Positions 16,801-25,081 of a stretch of DNA of 47,168 bases are shown here, in pieces. Where the stretch lies: positions 1 to 47,168 of the forward strand of contig JAQYWI010000018.1 of the NCBI GenBank assembly GCA_030145015.1, read 5' to 3'. The DNA is from Desulfobacterales bacterium (GTDB taxonomy: Bacteria; Desulfobacterota; Desulfobacteria; Desulfobacterales; JAHEIW01). The position numbers were made by a program, and so were the translations under genes. Position 1 is the stretch's first letter. Every line of letters starts with the position of its first letter. Below the pieces are notes generated by a model. That model was given only the letters and a program-made list of their open reading frames with translations. It had not been told where the DNA came from and made no database searches.

Positions 16801-16903
16801 TGGCAGCCGCAGAGGGCTGCCCTACCTCTGTGCTCTGTTTTCTTTCATCTGTCCTCTGACCTCTGATATCTGTCTTCTGTTATTTAACCGTTGAACCCTG
16901 AAC
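16801..16903. repeat. Dispersed repeat, copy A (CCCTGAAC/TCTGTCTTCTGTTAT family)
   Basis: The gap between the thiolase and fusion genes holds GGCAGCCGCAGAGGGCTGCC, then TTTCATCTGTCCTCTGACCT, TCTGTCTTCTGTTATTTAAC and TTGAACCCTGAAC. The same ordered words recur at 19774-19920 (same orientation) and at 37042-37166 (opposite orientation). GGCAGCCGCAGAGGGCTGCC-type segments form a hairpin in each copy. It is an intergenic, non-coding dispersed element; the mechanism of spread is unknown. Confidence 0.7.
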
Positions 16904-16912
16904 GGCTGCTTT

Positions 16913-19642
16913 TCAACCTATTTTGAAAAGCTTCTCGAGCAGTTGCGACTTCATTATATCGCCTTCGATTTTCAGCTTGCCGGAGGTGTATGCCTGCATG
17001 GCAGGCAGGGTTCCTGCCATCATCGCCAGAAAATCAGCACCTGCCATCTTCAGGGTACACGCCGGGTTTTTGTGGGCCCCGAATTCAATCGTGCAGGTAT
17101 TCTCCTTAATCATACAATGCCAGTCGCCGCCGCCTTCTCCCGAGATGTTGAACTGAAATATGACATCGACACCGCCGGCTGCCTCGGCTTTAAAGGTGTC
17201 GGGCATTTTATCAAATATCGCGGCAACGCTGCCCTGCCCATCTGCCGGTGACGTTGCTTCTGCGGCCGATGTGCTTGGCGGAGCGATGAGCGCAAAGATA
17301 GCGCTATTGGCTTCTTTAAACTCCCGGGCGCCGTCCATTGTGTTAATTTTTTCCCAATTCGCGTGAATCAGCTCTGGGGTCGGCGGATGGTCTTGATCTC
17401 CGAGTTGAAGCCCTGGACCGGTCAAGACCGAGGCACGATTAAAATAACCCATACCGCAATTGAAGATGGCGCCGCTTTCGTTGCAGGCCTCGCTGCAAAG
17501 ATACATCACCAGGGGCGCGACAGATTCCGGCTTTGACTTTTCAAGAAGATCCGGCGGCATCACACCCTCCGTCAGCCGTGAAGCCGCAATCGGCGCAATC
17601 GTGTTCACTTTGATATTATAATTCTGGCCCTCGAGCTTTAAGGTGTTCATTAACCCCACCAGAGCCATCTTGGCGGCCGAATAGTTGGTTTGGCCGAAAT
17701 TCCCGTATAAACCCGCCGCCGAGGTGGTCATAACGATACGGCCGTACGCGTTGTTCTTCATGACGGCCATGGCCGGGCGCGTCACATAATAGGCGCCGTT
17801 GAGGTGCACATCTAAAACCGCTTTCCAGTTTTCAGGCTCCATTTTTAAAAAACTCTTGTCCCTCAGGATACCGGCATTGTTGATCAAAATGTCCAACCGT
17901 CCGAAGGCATCCAGGGCCGTCTTAACGATATTCTCGCCGCCCTGGGGGGTCGCCACGCTATCGTAATTGGCCACCGCTTCACCGCCTGATTTTTTGATCT
18001 CCGCAACAACTTTATCGGCCGGACTTTGCGACCCTTTGCCCGACCCGTCCCGGGCACCGCCCAGATCGTTGACCACGACCCGGGCACCGCGCCCGGCCAG
18101 CTCCAGGGCGTATGCCCGGCCCAGGCCTGCTCCGGCTCCGGTGACAATGGCGACGCGATCATCAAAGCCAATCCGACTTGCTTCTTCGATCCCACCGGGA
18201 ACCGGAACGGCTTTCCAGAAGTAGTTCACAAAGCCGCGCTCCGCGTCCACACCTTTGCGTTTAAACGCCATTTGCACCGGCAGCCCGACTTTTAGATCAT
18301 CGAGTTCACAATCCGTAAAATCAGCTATCAGCCGCCCGCCGCCTTCAAACTGCACCATTCCGTATATTGCCGGAGGATCTACTGAGACCGAAAGCATATC
18401 GGCGGTAAAGGTTTTAACCCTGGCCGGCACATCGGCAAATTCATAGTCTTCCTGGCTATGGAAGGCGCCGCAGTCGGGATTCACACAGATATCCATCTTC
18501 GGGAACTGGGGCGTGCCGCATTCCCGGCAGCGACCGCCAACCAGGCCGAGAATCATTTTATTTTTACGCCATAAAACGGTGGTGGCGGTCTGGGTCGGTG
18601 CTTCGGCCCGGATACCCATCTCCGTCTGAATCAGGTCCCTGAATTTGAGCCACTTCAGATAGTTGTCTATGGTTTTTTTATCCGCCAGGGACCCGGCCAC
18701 GCCGTTTCTTTCAACCAGCCGGGTGATGTTTTCGGTCACCTCGAAAAGCAGGGCATTGGCACCCTGGCCAAAACCGATCATCAGAATCCGATCGCCCGGC
18801 CGGGCCTTTTCCAGGGCTGAAATAAACATGACAAAGGGATGGGCCGTGCCGGTTTCACCGCAGACCTCGTGCATATTGTCCACCAGTTTATCGGAAGTTG
18901 CCCCCAACTGCGCGGCGATATTACGGTGGTCCCTTTTAAAAATACAGGGATAAACCAGTTTATCGACGTCATCCATGGTGATGCTCAGTTTTTCAAATAG
19001 GCCATTGACCACCTCGGGAATGATGCGGCCGTATCCGGCATCTCTGGCCCAGCGTTCTTCCCAGACATAGTCATACTTCTTATCGGAACCGCGGTAATGA
19101 TCGACAAACTCATGGGTTACGGAATAAGATCCCTTGTATTCCGCAATAACATCCGTATCGCCTGCGATCAGAGAAGCCGCGCCATCACCGAACCACATTT
19201 CGTAAAAATATGCGGCCTTGGTTTCGCGACGATCGGTGGCGGTCACCAGGATACGGTGTCTTTCACCGCTTTTGACCGATTCCAGGGCGGTGATCATCGC
19301 GGTTGTCGAAGCTTTCTGGGAGGAGGTATAATCTGCCGTAATCAGGTCATCTTTGAGATTGAGTGCCGCCGAAACGATCCCGGCATTTTGTCGATCGGCA
19401 AACGGCTGGGTTGTGGAGGCCAGATAAACCGCGTCCAGTTTTTGTTTGTCCTGGCCGCGAAGGCAGTCGCGGGCGGCGGCCACCGCCATCGTAATGGCAT
19501 CTTCATCCCAGTTACACATGGATCGTTCCCCCTGGGCCACCATCATCAGGGCCGGCGCAAACCAGCCCATGGCTTGAAAGATCGCCATGCGCTCCAATCT
19601 TAGCCTTGGAATGTAAGCACCATAGGAAGTGATACCGATCAT
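16913..19642 (-). CDS. Four-domain fusion: HMG-CoA-synthase-like, DUF35/OB, 3-hydroxyacyl-CoA dehydrogenase (SDR), SCP2
   Basis: A 909-residue protein. Residues 1-345 have the HMG-CoA synthase/KAS III fold (MIGITSYGAYIPRLRLER, MWFGDGAASLI, HEVCGETGTAHPF, GFGQGANALLFEV). Residues about 360-480 are DUF35: a zinc ribbon with Cys372, Cys375, Cys386 and Cys391, then an OB fold. Residues 493-745 are an SDR with TGAGAGLG (501-508), NNAG (588-591), Tyr654 and Lys658, of the MFE-2 3-hydroxyacyl-CoA dehydrogenase type. Residues about 800-909 are a sterol carrier protein 2 domain. In the HMGS-like domain, the position of the catalytic Cys is Gln109 (SSQKASTT) and that of the Glu is Thr77 (ASTTQPFA), so it is probably not a standard HMG-CoA synthase. 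AGGAGCAAGGAT precedes the ATG. It likely assembles with the adjacent thiolase. Confidence 0.9.
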   Translation of the reverse strand: MIGITSYGAYIPRLRLERMAIFQAMGWFAPALMMVAQGERSMCNWDEDAITMAVAAARDCLRGQDKQKLDAVYLASTTQPFADRQNAGIVSAALNLKDDLITADYTSSQKASTTAMITALESVKSGERHRILVTATDRRETKAAYFYEMWFGDGAASLIAGDTDVIAEYKGSYSVTHEFVDHYRGSDKKYDYVWEERWARDAGYGRIIPEVVNGLFEKLSITMDDVDKLVYPCIFKRDHRNIAAQLGATSDKLVDNMHEVCGETGTAHPFVMFISALEKARPGDRILMIGFGQGANALLFEVTENITRLVERNGVAGSLADKKTIDNYLKWLKFRDLIQTEMGIRAEAPTQTATTVLWRKNKMILGLVGGRCRECGTPQFPKMDICVNPDCGAFHSQEDYEFADVPARVKTFTADMLSVSVDPPAIYGMVQFEGGGRLIADFTDCELDDLKVGLPVQMAFKRKGVDAERGFVNYFWKAVPVPGGIEEASRIGFDDRVAIVTGAGAGLGRAYALELAGRGARVVVNDLGGARDGSGKGSQSPADKVVAEIKKSGGEAVANYDSVATPQGGENIVKTALDAFGRLDILINNAGILRDKSFLKMEPENWKAVLDVHLNGAYYVTRPAMAVMKNNAYGRIVMTTSAAGLYGNFGQTNYSAAKMALVGLMNTLKLEGQNYNIKVNTIAPIAASRLTEGVMPPDLLEKSKPESVAPLVMYLCSEACNESGAIFNCGMGYFNRASVLTGPGLQLGDQDHPPTPELIHANWEKINTMDGAREFKEANSAIFALIAPPSTSAAEATSPADGQGSVAAIFDKMPDTFKAEAAGGVDVIFQFNISGEGGGDWHCMIKENTCTIEFGAHKNPACTLKMAGADFLAMMAGTLPAMQAYTSGKLKIEGDIMKSQLLEKLFKIG

Positions 19643-19773
19643 ATCCTTGCTCCTCTTAAGTAAATGCTTTTAGTGCGAAAAATTTACCTAGAAAATTGAA
19701 ATCCCATTCCTGATATGATTGAAATCCGAAGCACGAATTTCGAAATTCGGATTTCCAATTTAACTTTGTTCAA

Positions 19774-19920
19774 GTAGGGTCGGTCTCTGTGCCGACCCCA
19801 ACCGGCGGCCACGGAGGGCCGCCCTACTCTCCGGTTTTCATCTGTCCTCAGTTTTCGGTCTTCTGTTTTCTGTTATCTAACCTAACCCTGAACCCTGAAC
19901 CCTGAACCTTAAACCCTAAA
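19774..19920. repeat. Dispersed repeat, copy B with AACCCTG tandem units
   Basis: The 314-bp gap (19643-19956) between the two fusion genes holds a GTCGG...CCGAC palindrome and GGCGGCCACGGAGGGCCGCC, then TTTTCATCTGTCCTCAG, TCTGTTTTCTGTTATCTAAC and a run of CCTGAA-type heptamers (AACCCTGAACCCTGAACCCT) to 19920. It has the same order of words as copy A (16801-16903) and, inverted, copy C (37042-37166). The remaining 19643-19773 holds AT-rich words such as CGAAATTCGGATTTCC and no gene. Confidence 0.7.
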
Positions 19921-19956
19921 TCTGAAATTTAAACAGTTTTTCAATGAGCTGGGATT

Positions 19957-21735
19957 TCATACGCCCGTTTTTCCCGGCGGTTTAGCAAACGCTTGTAAAA
20001 CATCTCCAATCTGTTGCGTGGCATTCCAGTATTCTTTAACTCCTTTTAGATCGGTGGCCTTTTCCCACTGGCCCACGATCTGCTCAGGGGCAGGAATTTC
20101 CCGGCCATCGCCCACCACGGCACCGGTTCCGGTTACGATTGCGGCCCGATTGAAAGAACCCATTCCGGCATTGTAAATATTGCCGCTCACCGGACATTGT
20201 TCCGAGACCAGAAAAAGCGCCATGGGTGCGACCAGTTCCGGTTTTAATTTGTCGATTACATCCGGTGGTAAAATATCCTGGGTCAACCGCGAAGCCGCCA
20301 ACGGTGCGATGGTATTCACCTTGATATTGTGTTTATCGCCTTCTAATTTTAAGGTGTTCATTAAACCCACCAGACCCATTTTGGCAGCCGAATAATTGGT
20401 CTGCCCGAAATTGCCGTAAAGACCCGCTGCTGATGTGGTCATCAGGATCCGCCCGTATCCTTTTTCTTTCATTACGCCGAAGGCCGGACGCGAGACGTTA
20501 TAGGCCCCGTTTAAATGGACATCGATGACGCCCTGCCAGTTTTCCGGTTCCATTTTCAAAAAGGTTTTGTCCCTCAGGATCCCGGCATTGTTGATCAGGA
20601 TGTCCACCGTACCAAATGCATCTAAAGCGGTCTTAATGATATTTTCCCCGCCTTTGACAGTGGCCACATTATCGTAGTTTGCCACCGCCTGACCGCCGGA
20701 GGCTTTGATCTCATCGGCCACTTTTTCGGCCGGTGCCTTTGATCCCTTTCCCGAACCGTCCCGGGCACCACCCAGATCATTGACGACCACTCTGGCGCCA
20801 CGCTTTGCCAGTTCCAGAGCATATACCCGTCCGAGCCCGGCGCCGGCACCGGTGACAATCGCCACCCGGCCATCAAATCGAATTTCTTCTCTAACAATGT
20901 CACCGTATTCAAAAATGCCGTTATCCATCACCACTTCACCGGACTCGGCGTTAATGACGCGCCAGAACGCCTTGCCGTAATCGATTTTCCAGATCAACGT
21001 TTTAATCGGCATGCCGGGATACAAAGGTCTTTTAAAACGGCAATCAAGGCGCCGGACCTTTTGCGGTTCACCCGGAACCAGCGCTTCGATCAATGCCCGG
21101 CAGGCATACCCATGGGTACACAGGCCGTGCATGATCGGTTTTTCAAATCCGGCCATTTTGGCAAATTCGCTGTCCACGTGCAATTGGAAGATATCACCTG
21201 AAAGCCGGAAGATCAGAGGCTGATCCGATGATGGTGTGGCCTCCACGCTAAAATCCGGCTCGCCGTCAGGAATATGCGTTTGTTTTTTGGGCGTATCATC
21301 ACCTCCGAATCCACCATCAAAACGTGCAAAAACAGTGGCGATGCTGGTAAACAATTTGGTGCCATTTGAGTGCCGGGTCTCAAACTTTGCGATGATCAGG
21401 GCGCCTTTTTCTTTGCCCTTGTCATAGTAATGGCAAATGCTGCCTTCAGTGGAAAGGGTGCCTTCAGAAGGAATGGGGTTGTGAAAGATGATTTGATGTT
21501 CGCCGTGTAAAATGCCGGCCAGATTGACATTGCTGACAGTTGCCAGTTCCGGAATTAAATCATAAATCGTTGTAATCGCAAAGCTGGGTATCACCTTAAG
21601 ATTCTTTTCATAGCAGTAATCCAGATCCGCAAAACCGGCGCCCACCCCCAGCGCATAAAGCACGGTGTCCTTCCAGGTGTAGTCTTTGGTAAACGGTCCG
21701 ATTTTTTTGCCGATAGCATCCAGGTTTAACGCCAT
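19957..21735 (-). CDS. Hydratase-2/3-hydroxyacyl-CoA dehydrogenase fusion (MFE-2-like)
   Basis: A 592-residue bifunctional protein. Residues 1-285 are a double hot-dog MaoC-like enoyl-CoA hydratase 2, with Asp181 and His186 in LSGDIFQLHVDSEFAKMAGF, then KPIMHGLCTHGY. The usual hydratase-2 motif D-x-N-P-L-H reads D-I-F-Q-L-H here: the catalytic Asp and His are kept but Asn-Pro is replaced. Residues 288-592 are an SDR with TGAGAGLG (295-302), NNAG (382-385), Tyr448 and Lys452. Eukaryotic peroxisomal MFE-2 has the order dehydrogenase, hydratase, SCP2; here the hydratase comes first and SCP2 is in the neighbouring protein. It probably makes 3-hydroxyacyl-CoA and oxidises it to 3-oxoacyl-CoA. GGAGGGGGT precedes the ATG. 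It is probably the first gene of the cluster. Confidence 0.92.
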   Translation of the reverse strand: MALNLDAIGKKIGPFTKDYTWKDTVLYALGVGAGFADLDYCYEKNLKVIPSFAITTIYDLIPELATVSNVNLAGILHGEHQIIFHNPIPSEGTLSTEGSICHYYDKGKEKGALIIAKFETRHSNGTKLFTSIATVFARFDGGFGGDDTPKKQTHIPDGEPDFSVEATPSSDQPLIFRLSGDIFQLHVDSEFAKMAGFEKPIMHGLCTHGYACRALIEALVPGEPQKVRRLDCRFKRPLYPGMPIKTLIWKIDYGKAFWRVINAESGEVVMDNGIFEYGDIVREEIRFDGRVAIVTGAGAGLGRVYALELAKRGARVVVNDLGGARDGSGKGSKAPAEKVADEIKASGGQAVANYDNVATVKGGENIIKTALDAFGTVDILINNAGILRDKTFLKMEPENWQGVIDVHLNGAYNVSRPAFGVMKEKGYGRILMTTSAAGLYGNFGQTNYSAAKMGLVGLMNTLKLEGDKHNIKVNTIAPLAASRLTQDILPPDVIDKLKPELVAPMALFLVSEQCPVSGNIYNAGMGSFNRAAIVTGTGAVVGDGREIPAPEQIVGQWEKATDLKGVKEYWNATQQIGDVLQAFAKPPGKTGV

Positions 21736-21883
21736 ACCCCCTCCGTCAACTGATGGTTAATCGTTAATGATTATTTGGGATTAGGTATTAGTTCTGTTGA
21801 GGATTAAACCATTTGACAATATCAAATCAAGAGAAACTTTATCGCGATAGGACGTGTTTTATAAGAACGTGCGGTGGGCAGAT

Positions 21884-24800
21884 CTACTCATGGGGCTTTA
21901 AATTGTAAGGCATTTTATACTTCGACCCTTGCTTGACCAACTGGTGCAGATCTTCGTTGATCAGATACAGCGCCGGCACCAGCAGCAAGGTGATGAATGC
22001 GGCGAATAAAATCCCGAATCCCAGGGAGATGGCCATCGGGATCAGGAACCTGGCCTGTCGAGATGTTTCAAAAATTATCGGTGCCAGGCCACCGAAGGTC
22101 GTCAGGGTGGTCAAAACGATAGGCCGGAACCGTTGCATCCCGGCATCGTATATGGCTTTATGGCTGCTTTCCCCGTCCCGCCGCCTGCGGTTGGCAAAAT
22201 CGATGAGCACGAGGGCACCGTTGATCACGACCCCGGATAGAGCGACAACGCCGAAAGTACTCATCACGCTCAGGCTGTAGCCCATGATCAGATGGCCGAC
22301 GACCGCGCCGACAATGCCGAAAGGAATCGACATCATGATGATCATGGGCTGCACAAAACTGTTGAAGGGTATCGCCAGCAGGCCATAGATGACCACTAGC
22401 GCCATCAGCAGGCCGATGAACAGACCGCGCATGCTCTCACGTCGGTCGGCCTGCCGGCCTTCAAAGCTGTATGTCAGACCGGGATATTTTTGTTGCAGGG
22501 CCGGCAGCGTGTCGGCCGTCAGAGACTGCGTCACCTGATCGGTTTTGCTGCGGGGTTTGACATCCGCAGATACGGTGACCACGCGTCGGCCGTTGCGGCG
22601 ATCGATGGTCGTATAGGCCCGGCCGCGCTTCAAAGAAACCGCGTCACGCAAAGGGACTTCCTTGCCCGCAGGCGTCGCCAGAATCATTTGCTCCAGATTG
22701 TACTCGAATTCGCGTTCTTCTCGGGGCAGTCGCACCTTCACTTTAATCTCGTTGCGCCCGCGCTGCTGACGCAACACTTCGGCACCGTAATAGGCATAAC
22801 GCACCTGCCGGGCCACTTCCTGGGAGCGCAATCCCAGGCTGCGCCCTTCGGGTTTGATCTGAAAATCGATTTGCTGTTTGCCGGGTGCAAAGCCGTCATC
22901 GATATCCTTGACGTTGGGAAAAAATCCAAGCTCGCCGGCCAGTTCGGCGCTGGCCTGTTCCAGAACGTTTATGCGACGATGACTCAACTCGACGGCGATG
23001 GCGGCACCGCGGCCCGGGCCGCCGGCGTCCGATTCGAATTTGAGAAATTCCAATCCGGCCAGGGCGCCGACGCGCTCACGCCATAATTCGGTCAGCTTTG
23101 CGGTTGAAATGGGCCGGACATCCGGCGGCGTCAGATACACGCGCACCACGGTCTGATTGGCATTAATCACCGCATAGACGCCTTGCACCAGATCTGCGCC
23201 GCCGTTTTCGCTGGCCACCTGTTGGGCCGCCTCGACCATGATCTGCTGCACCCCCTCTGTTTTTTGAACGCCGGTACCGAAGGGAAGCTTGGCCGTGGCC
23301 ATGGCGTAGTCGGATTCTATCTTGGGAAATAACTCAAATCCCATCCGGCCACTCTTTACATACCCGACCGTTATCAACAGCACGGCAATGCCGATCGACA
23401 GGGTCACATACCGGTACTGCAGGACCCGATCCAGAAACGGTCCGTATTTTGTCCGAATAAAGCGCTCTAATAAGCGACCCAAAACTGCCTGCCGCGCAAT
23501 TAACCAACCGATAAGCCCGGAGGGGTCCGGCCGCCTGCGATGCCCGATATGGGCCGGAAGGATCAGTAGGCTTTCAATCAGCGAGACGGCAAAAACGCTG
23601 ATCACCACCAGCGGAATCTGTCTAAACACCTTACCCATAAATCCGGGAACAAAAAGCATGGGCATAAAGGCCACCATGTTGGTCAGCACGCTGAATATGA
23701 TGGGCATGGAGATTTCCCGGGCGCCGCGTACAGCCGCTTCAAACCATCCCAGCCCCCTTTGGCGATAATAATAGATATTTTCACCGGCCACGATGGCGTC
23801 ATCCACCACGATTCCCAGCGTGATGATAAACGCGAAAATGGAGATGACGTTGATGCTGAGATCCATGCTCGGCAGGAAAAGAAAGGACCCGAGGATCGAT
23901 ATGGGAATCCCGAGGCTGACCCAGAACGCCAGGCGGGCTTCCAGAAAAACAGCCAGCAGAATGAACACCAGCCCCAGCCCCAGATATCCGTTGCGCAGCA
24001 TGAGGTTCATGCGCTGCCGGTAAATTTTGGACCGGTCGTTGCGCGCCTCCAGCGATAACCCGGGCGGCAGAATCTGGTTGATGATTTCCACCTGTCGCCG
24101 AACCGCATCGGAAACCGAAATCGGCGTTTGATCGCCCACCCGATAGACCTGGATCATCACCGCCGGTTTGCCGTTATAGGTGGCAAAATTGTCCGTTTCT
24201 TCAAATCCGTCTTTAATGACGGCGATATCCTCAAGCAGCACCTCGGTGCCGTCGTTGGCTGTGATAATGGGAATCCGGCCGAATTCATGTCCGTAATCGC
24301 GCCGTTCCTTCATGCGCATCAGGATGTCGCCGCTCTCGGTTTTGATGGCACCCCCGGGTAATTCCACCGATGCCCGCTTGATCCTCTGGGCGGCCTCATT
24401 AAGCGTCAATTTGTAAGCCCGCAGATTTGACTGGGAGATTTCGATGCTGATTTCATAACTGCGAACGCCTTCCAACTCCACCTGGTTAATATCCGGATCC
24501 TGGATCAAGCGGTCACGAATATCCTCGGCCACCTCGCGCAGATTCCATTCGCTTTGATCACCGTGAAGCGCCAGGGAAACGACATAGCGTCTGTGCTGCG
24601 CGATCACCACCTGGGGCTCTTCGATTTCTTCCGGAAAAGAGGTAATCCGATCGACTTCATTCTGGATTTCCTGGGCCAGACGCTGGATGTTCTCTCCTTC
24701 GATAATTTCAACGCGGACGGTACCGATACCCTCGTTGGCGGAGGCCGTGATCTCGTGCACGCCTTCAAGTCCCTGCACAGCCTCTTCAATCGACAGGATC

Positions 24801-25018
24801 ACGCCCCTTTCCACCTCCTCCGGACTGGCGCCGGGATAGGGCACGCTAATATTGACGATATCGAGATCAAAGTCAGGAAATACTTCCTTTTTAATCTGGC
24901 TGGCCAAAAGCAGCCCCCCAACCAAAAAAACCGCCATGAGAAGGTTGGCGGCCACAGAATGGCCGGCCATCCAGGCGATCGGACCTCGATAGATATCTTT
25001 GTCTGATTCCGTTTTCAT
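21884..25018 (-). CDS. RND-family efflux pump, inner-membrane subunit
   Basis: A protein of about 1044 residues (ATG 25018; a TTG three codons upstream is also possible) with the RND layout: one N-terminal transmembrane helix, a large periplasmic loop, six helices, a second loop and six helices. VVDDAIVAGENIYYYR in the fourth helix carries the paired Asp needed for proton relay, and SVPYPGASPEEVERGV near the N-terminus is typical of AcrB/HAE1-type pumps. It uses the proton gradient to move lipophilic compounds or metals across the envelope together with the adaptor gene upstream (25082-26296). No outer-membrane channel gene is in the window. The substrate cannot be read. Confidence 0.93.
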   Translation of the reverse strand: MKTESDKDIYRGPIAWMAGHSVAANLLMAVFLVGGLLLASQIKKEVFPDFDLDIVNISVPYPGASPEEVERGVILSIEEAVQGLEGVHEITASANEGIGTVRVEIIEGENIQRLAQEIQNEVDRITSFPEEIEEPQVVIAQHRRYVVSLALHGDQSEWNLREVAEDIRDRLIQDPDINQVELEGVRSYEISIEISQSNLRAYKLTLNEAAQRIKRASVELPGGAIKTESGDILMRMKERRDYGHEFGRIPIITANDGTEVLLEDIAVIKDGFEETDNFATYNGKPAVMIQVYRVGDQTPISVSDAVRRQVEIINQILPPGLSLEARNDRSKIYRQRMNLMLRNGYLGLGLVFILLAVFLEARLAFWVSLGIPISILGSFLFLPSMDLSINVISIFAFIITLGIVVDDAIVAGENIYYYRQRGLGWFEAAVRGAREISMPIIFSVLTNMVAFMPMLFVPGFMGKVFRQIPLVVISVFAVSLIESLLILPAHIGHRRRPDPSGLIGWLIARQAVLGRLLERFIRTKYGPFLDRVLQYRYVTLSIGIAVLLITVGYVKSGRMGFELFPKIESDYAMATAKLPFGTGVQKTEGVQQIMVEAAQQVASENGGADLVQGVYAVINANQTVVRVYLTPPDVRPISTAKLTELWRERVGALAGLEFLKFESDAGGPGRGAAIAVELSHRRINVLEQASAELAGELGFFPNVKDIDDGFAPGKQQIDFQIKPEGRSLGLRSQEVARQVRYAYYGAEVLRQQRGRNEIKVKVRLPREEREFEYNLEQMILATPAGKEVPLRDAVSLKRGRAYTTIDRRNGRRVVTVSADVKPRSKTDQVTQSLTADTLPALQQKYPGLTYSFEGRQADRRESMRGLFIGLLMALVVIYGLLAIPFNSFVQPMIIMMSIPFGIVGAVVGHLIMGYSLSVMSTFGVVALSGVVINGALVLIDFANRRRRDGESSHKAIYDAGMQRFRPIVLTTLTTFGGLAPIIFETSRQARFLIPMAISLGFGILFAAFITLLLVPALYLINEDLHQLVKQGSKYKMPYNLKPHE

Positions 25019-25081
25019 TCGCGTCAATTACGGACTGAGTCGATCGATAACGATCGAATTTAGAGAAGTGAACGCAGAAAC

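Noticed and set aside
19879..19920. Telomere-like AACCCTG repeat
   Set aside because: Only a few degenerate units, part of a dispersed intergenic element found at least three times.
14251..21735. Benzylsuccinate (bbs) beta-oxidation operon
   Set aside because: The DUF35/thiolase/ACAD/SDR mix resembles bbs genes superficially, but there are no CoA-transferase genes or glycyl-radical benzylsuccinate synthase, and the hydratase and dehydrogenase are MFE-2-like fusions.
22490..23086. 198-codon plus-strand reading frame opposite the RND pump
   Set aside because: Inside the pump gene; Arg/Gly/His-rich antisense composition and no ribosome binding site.
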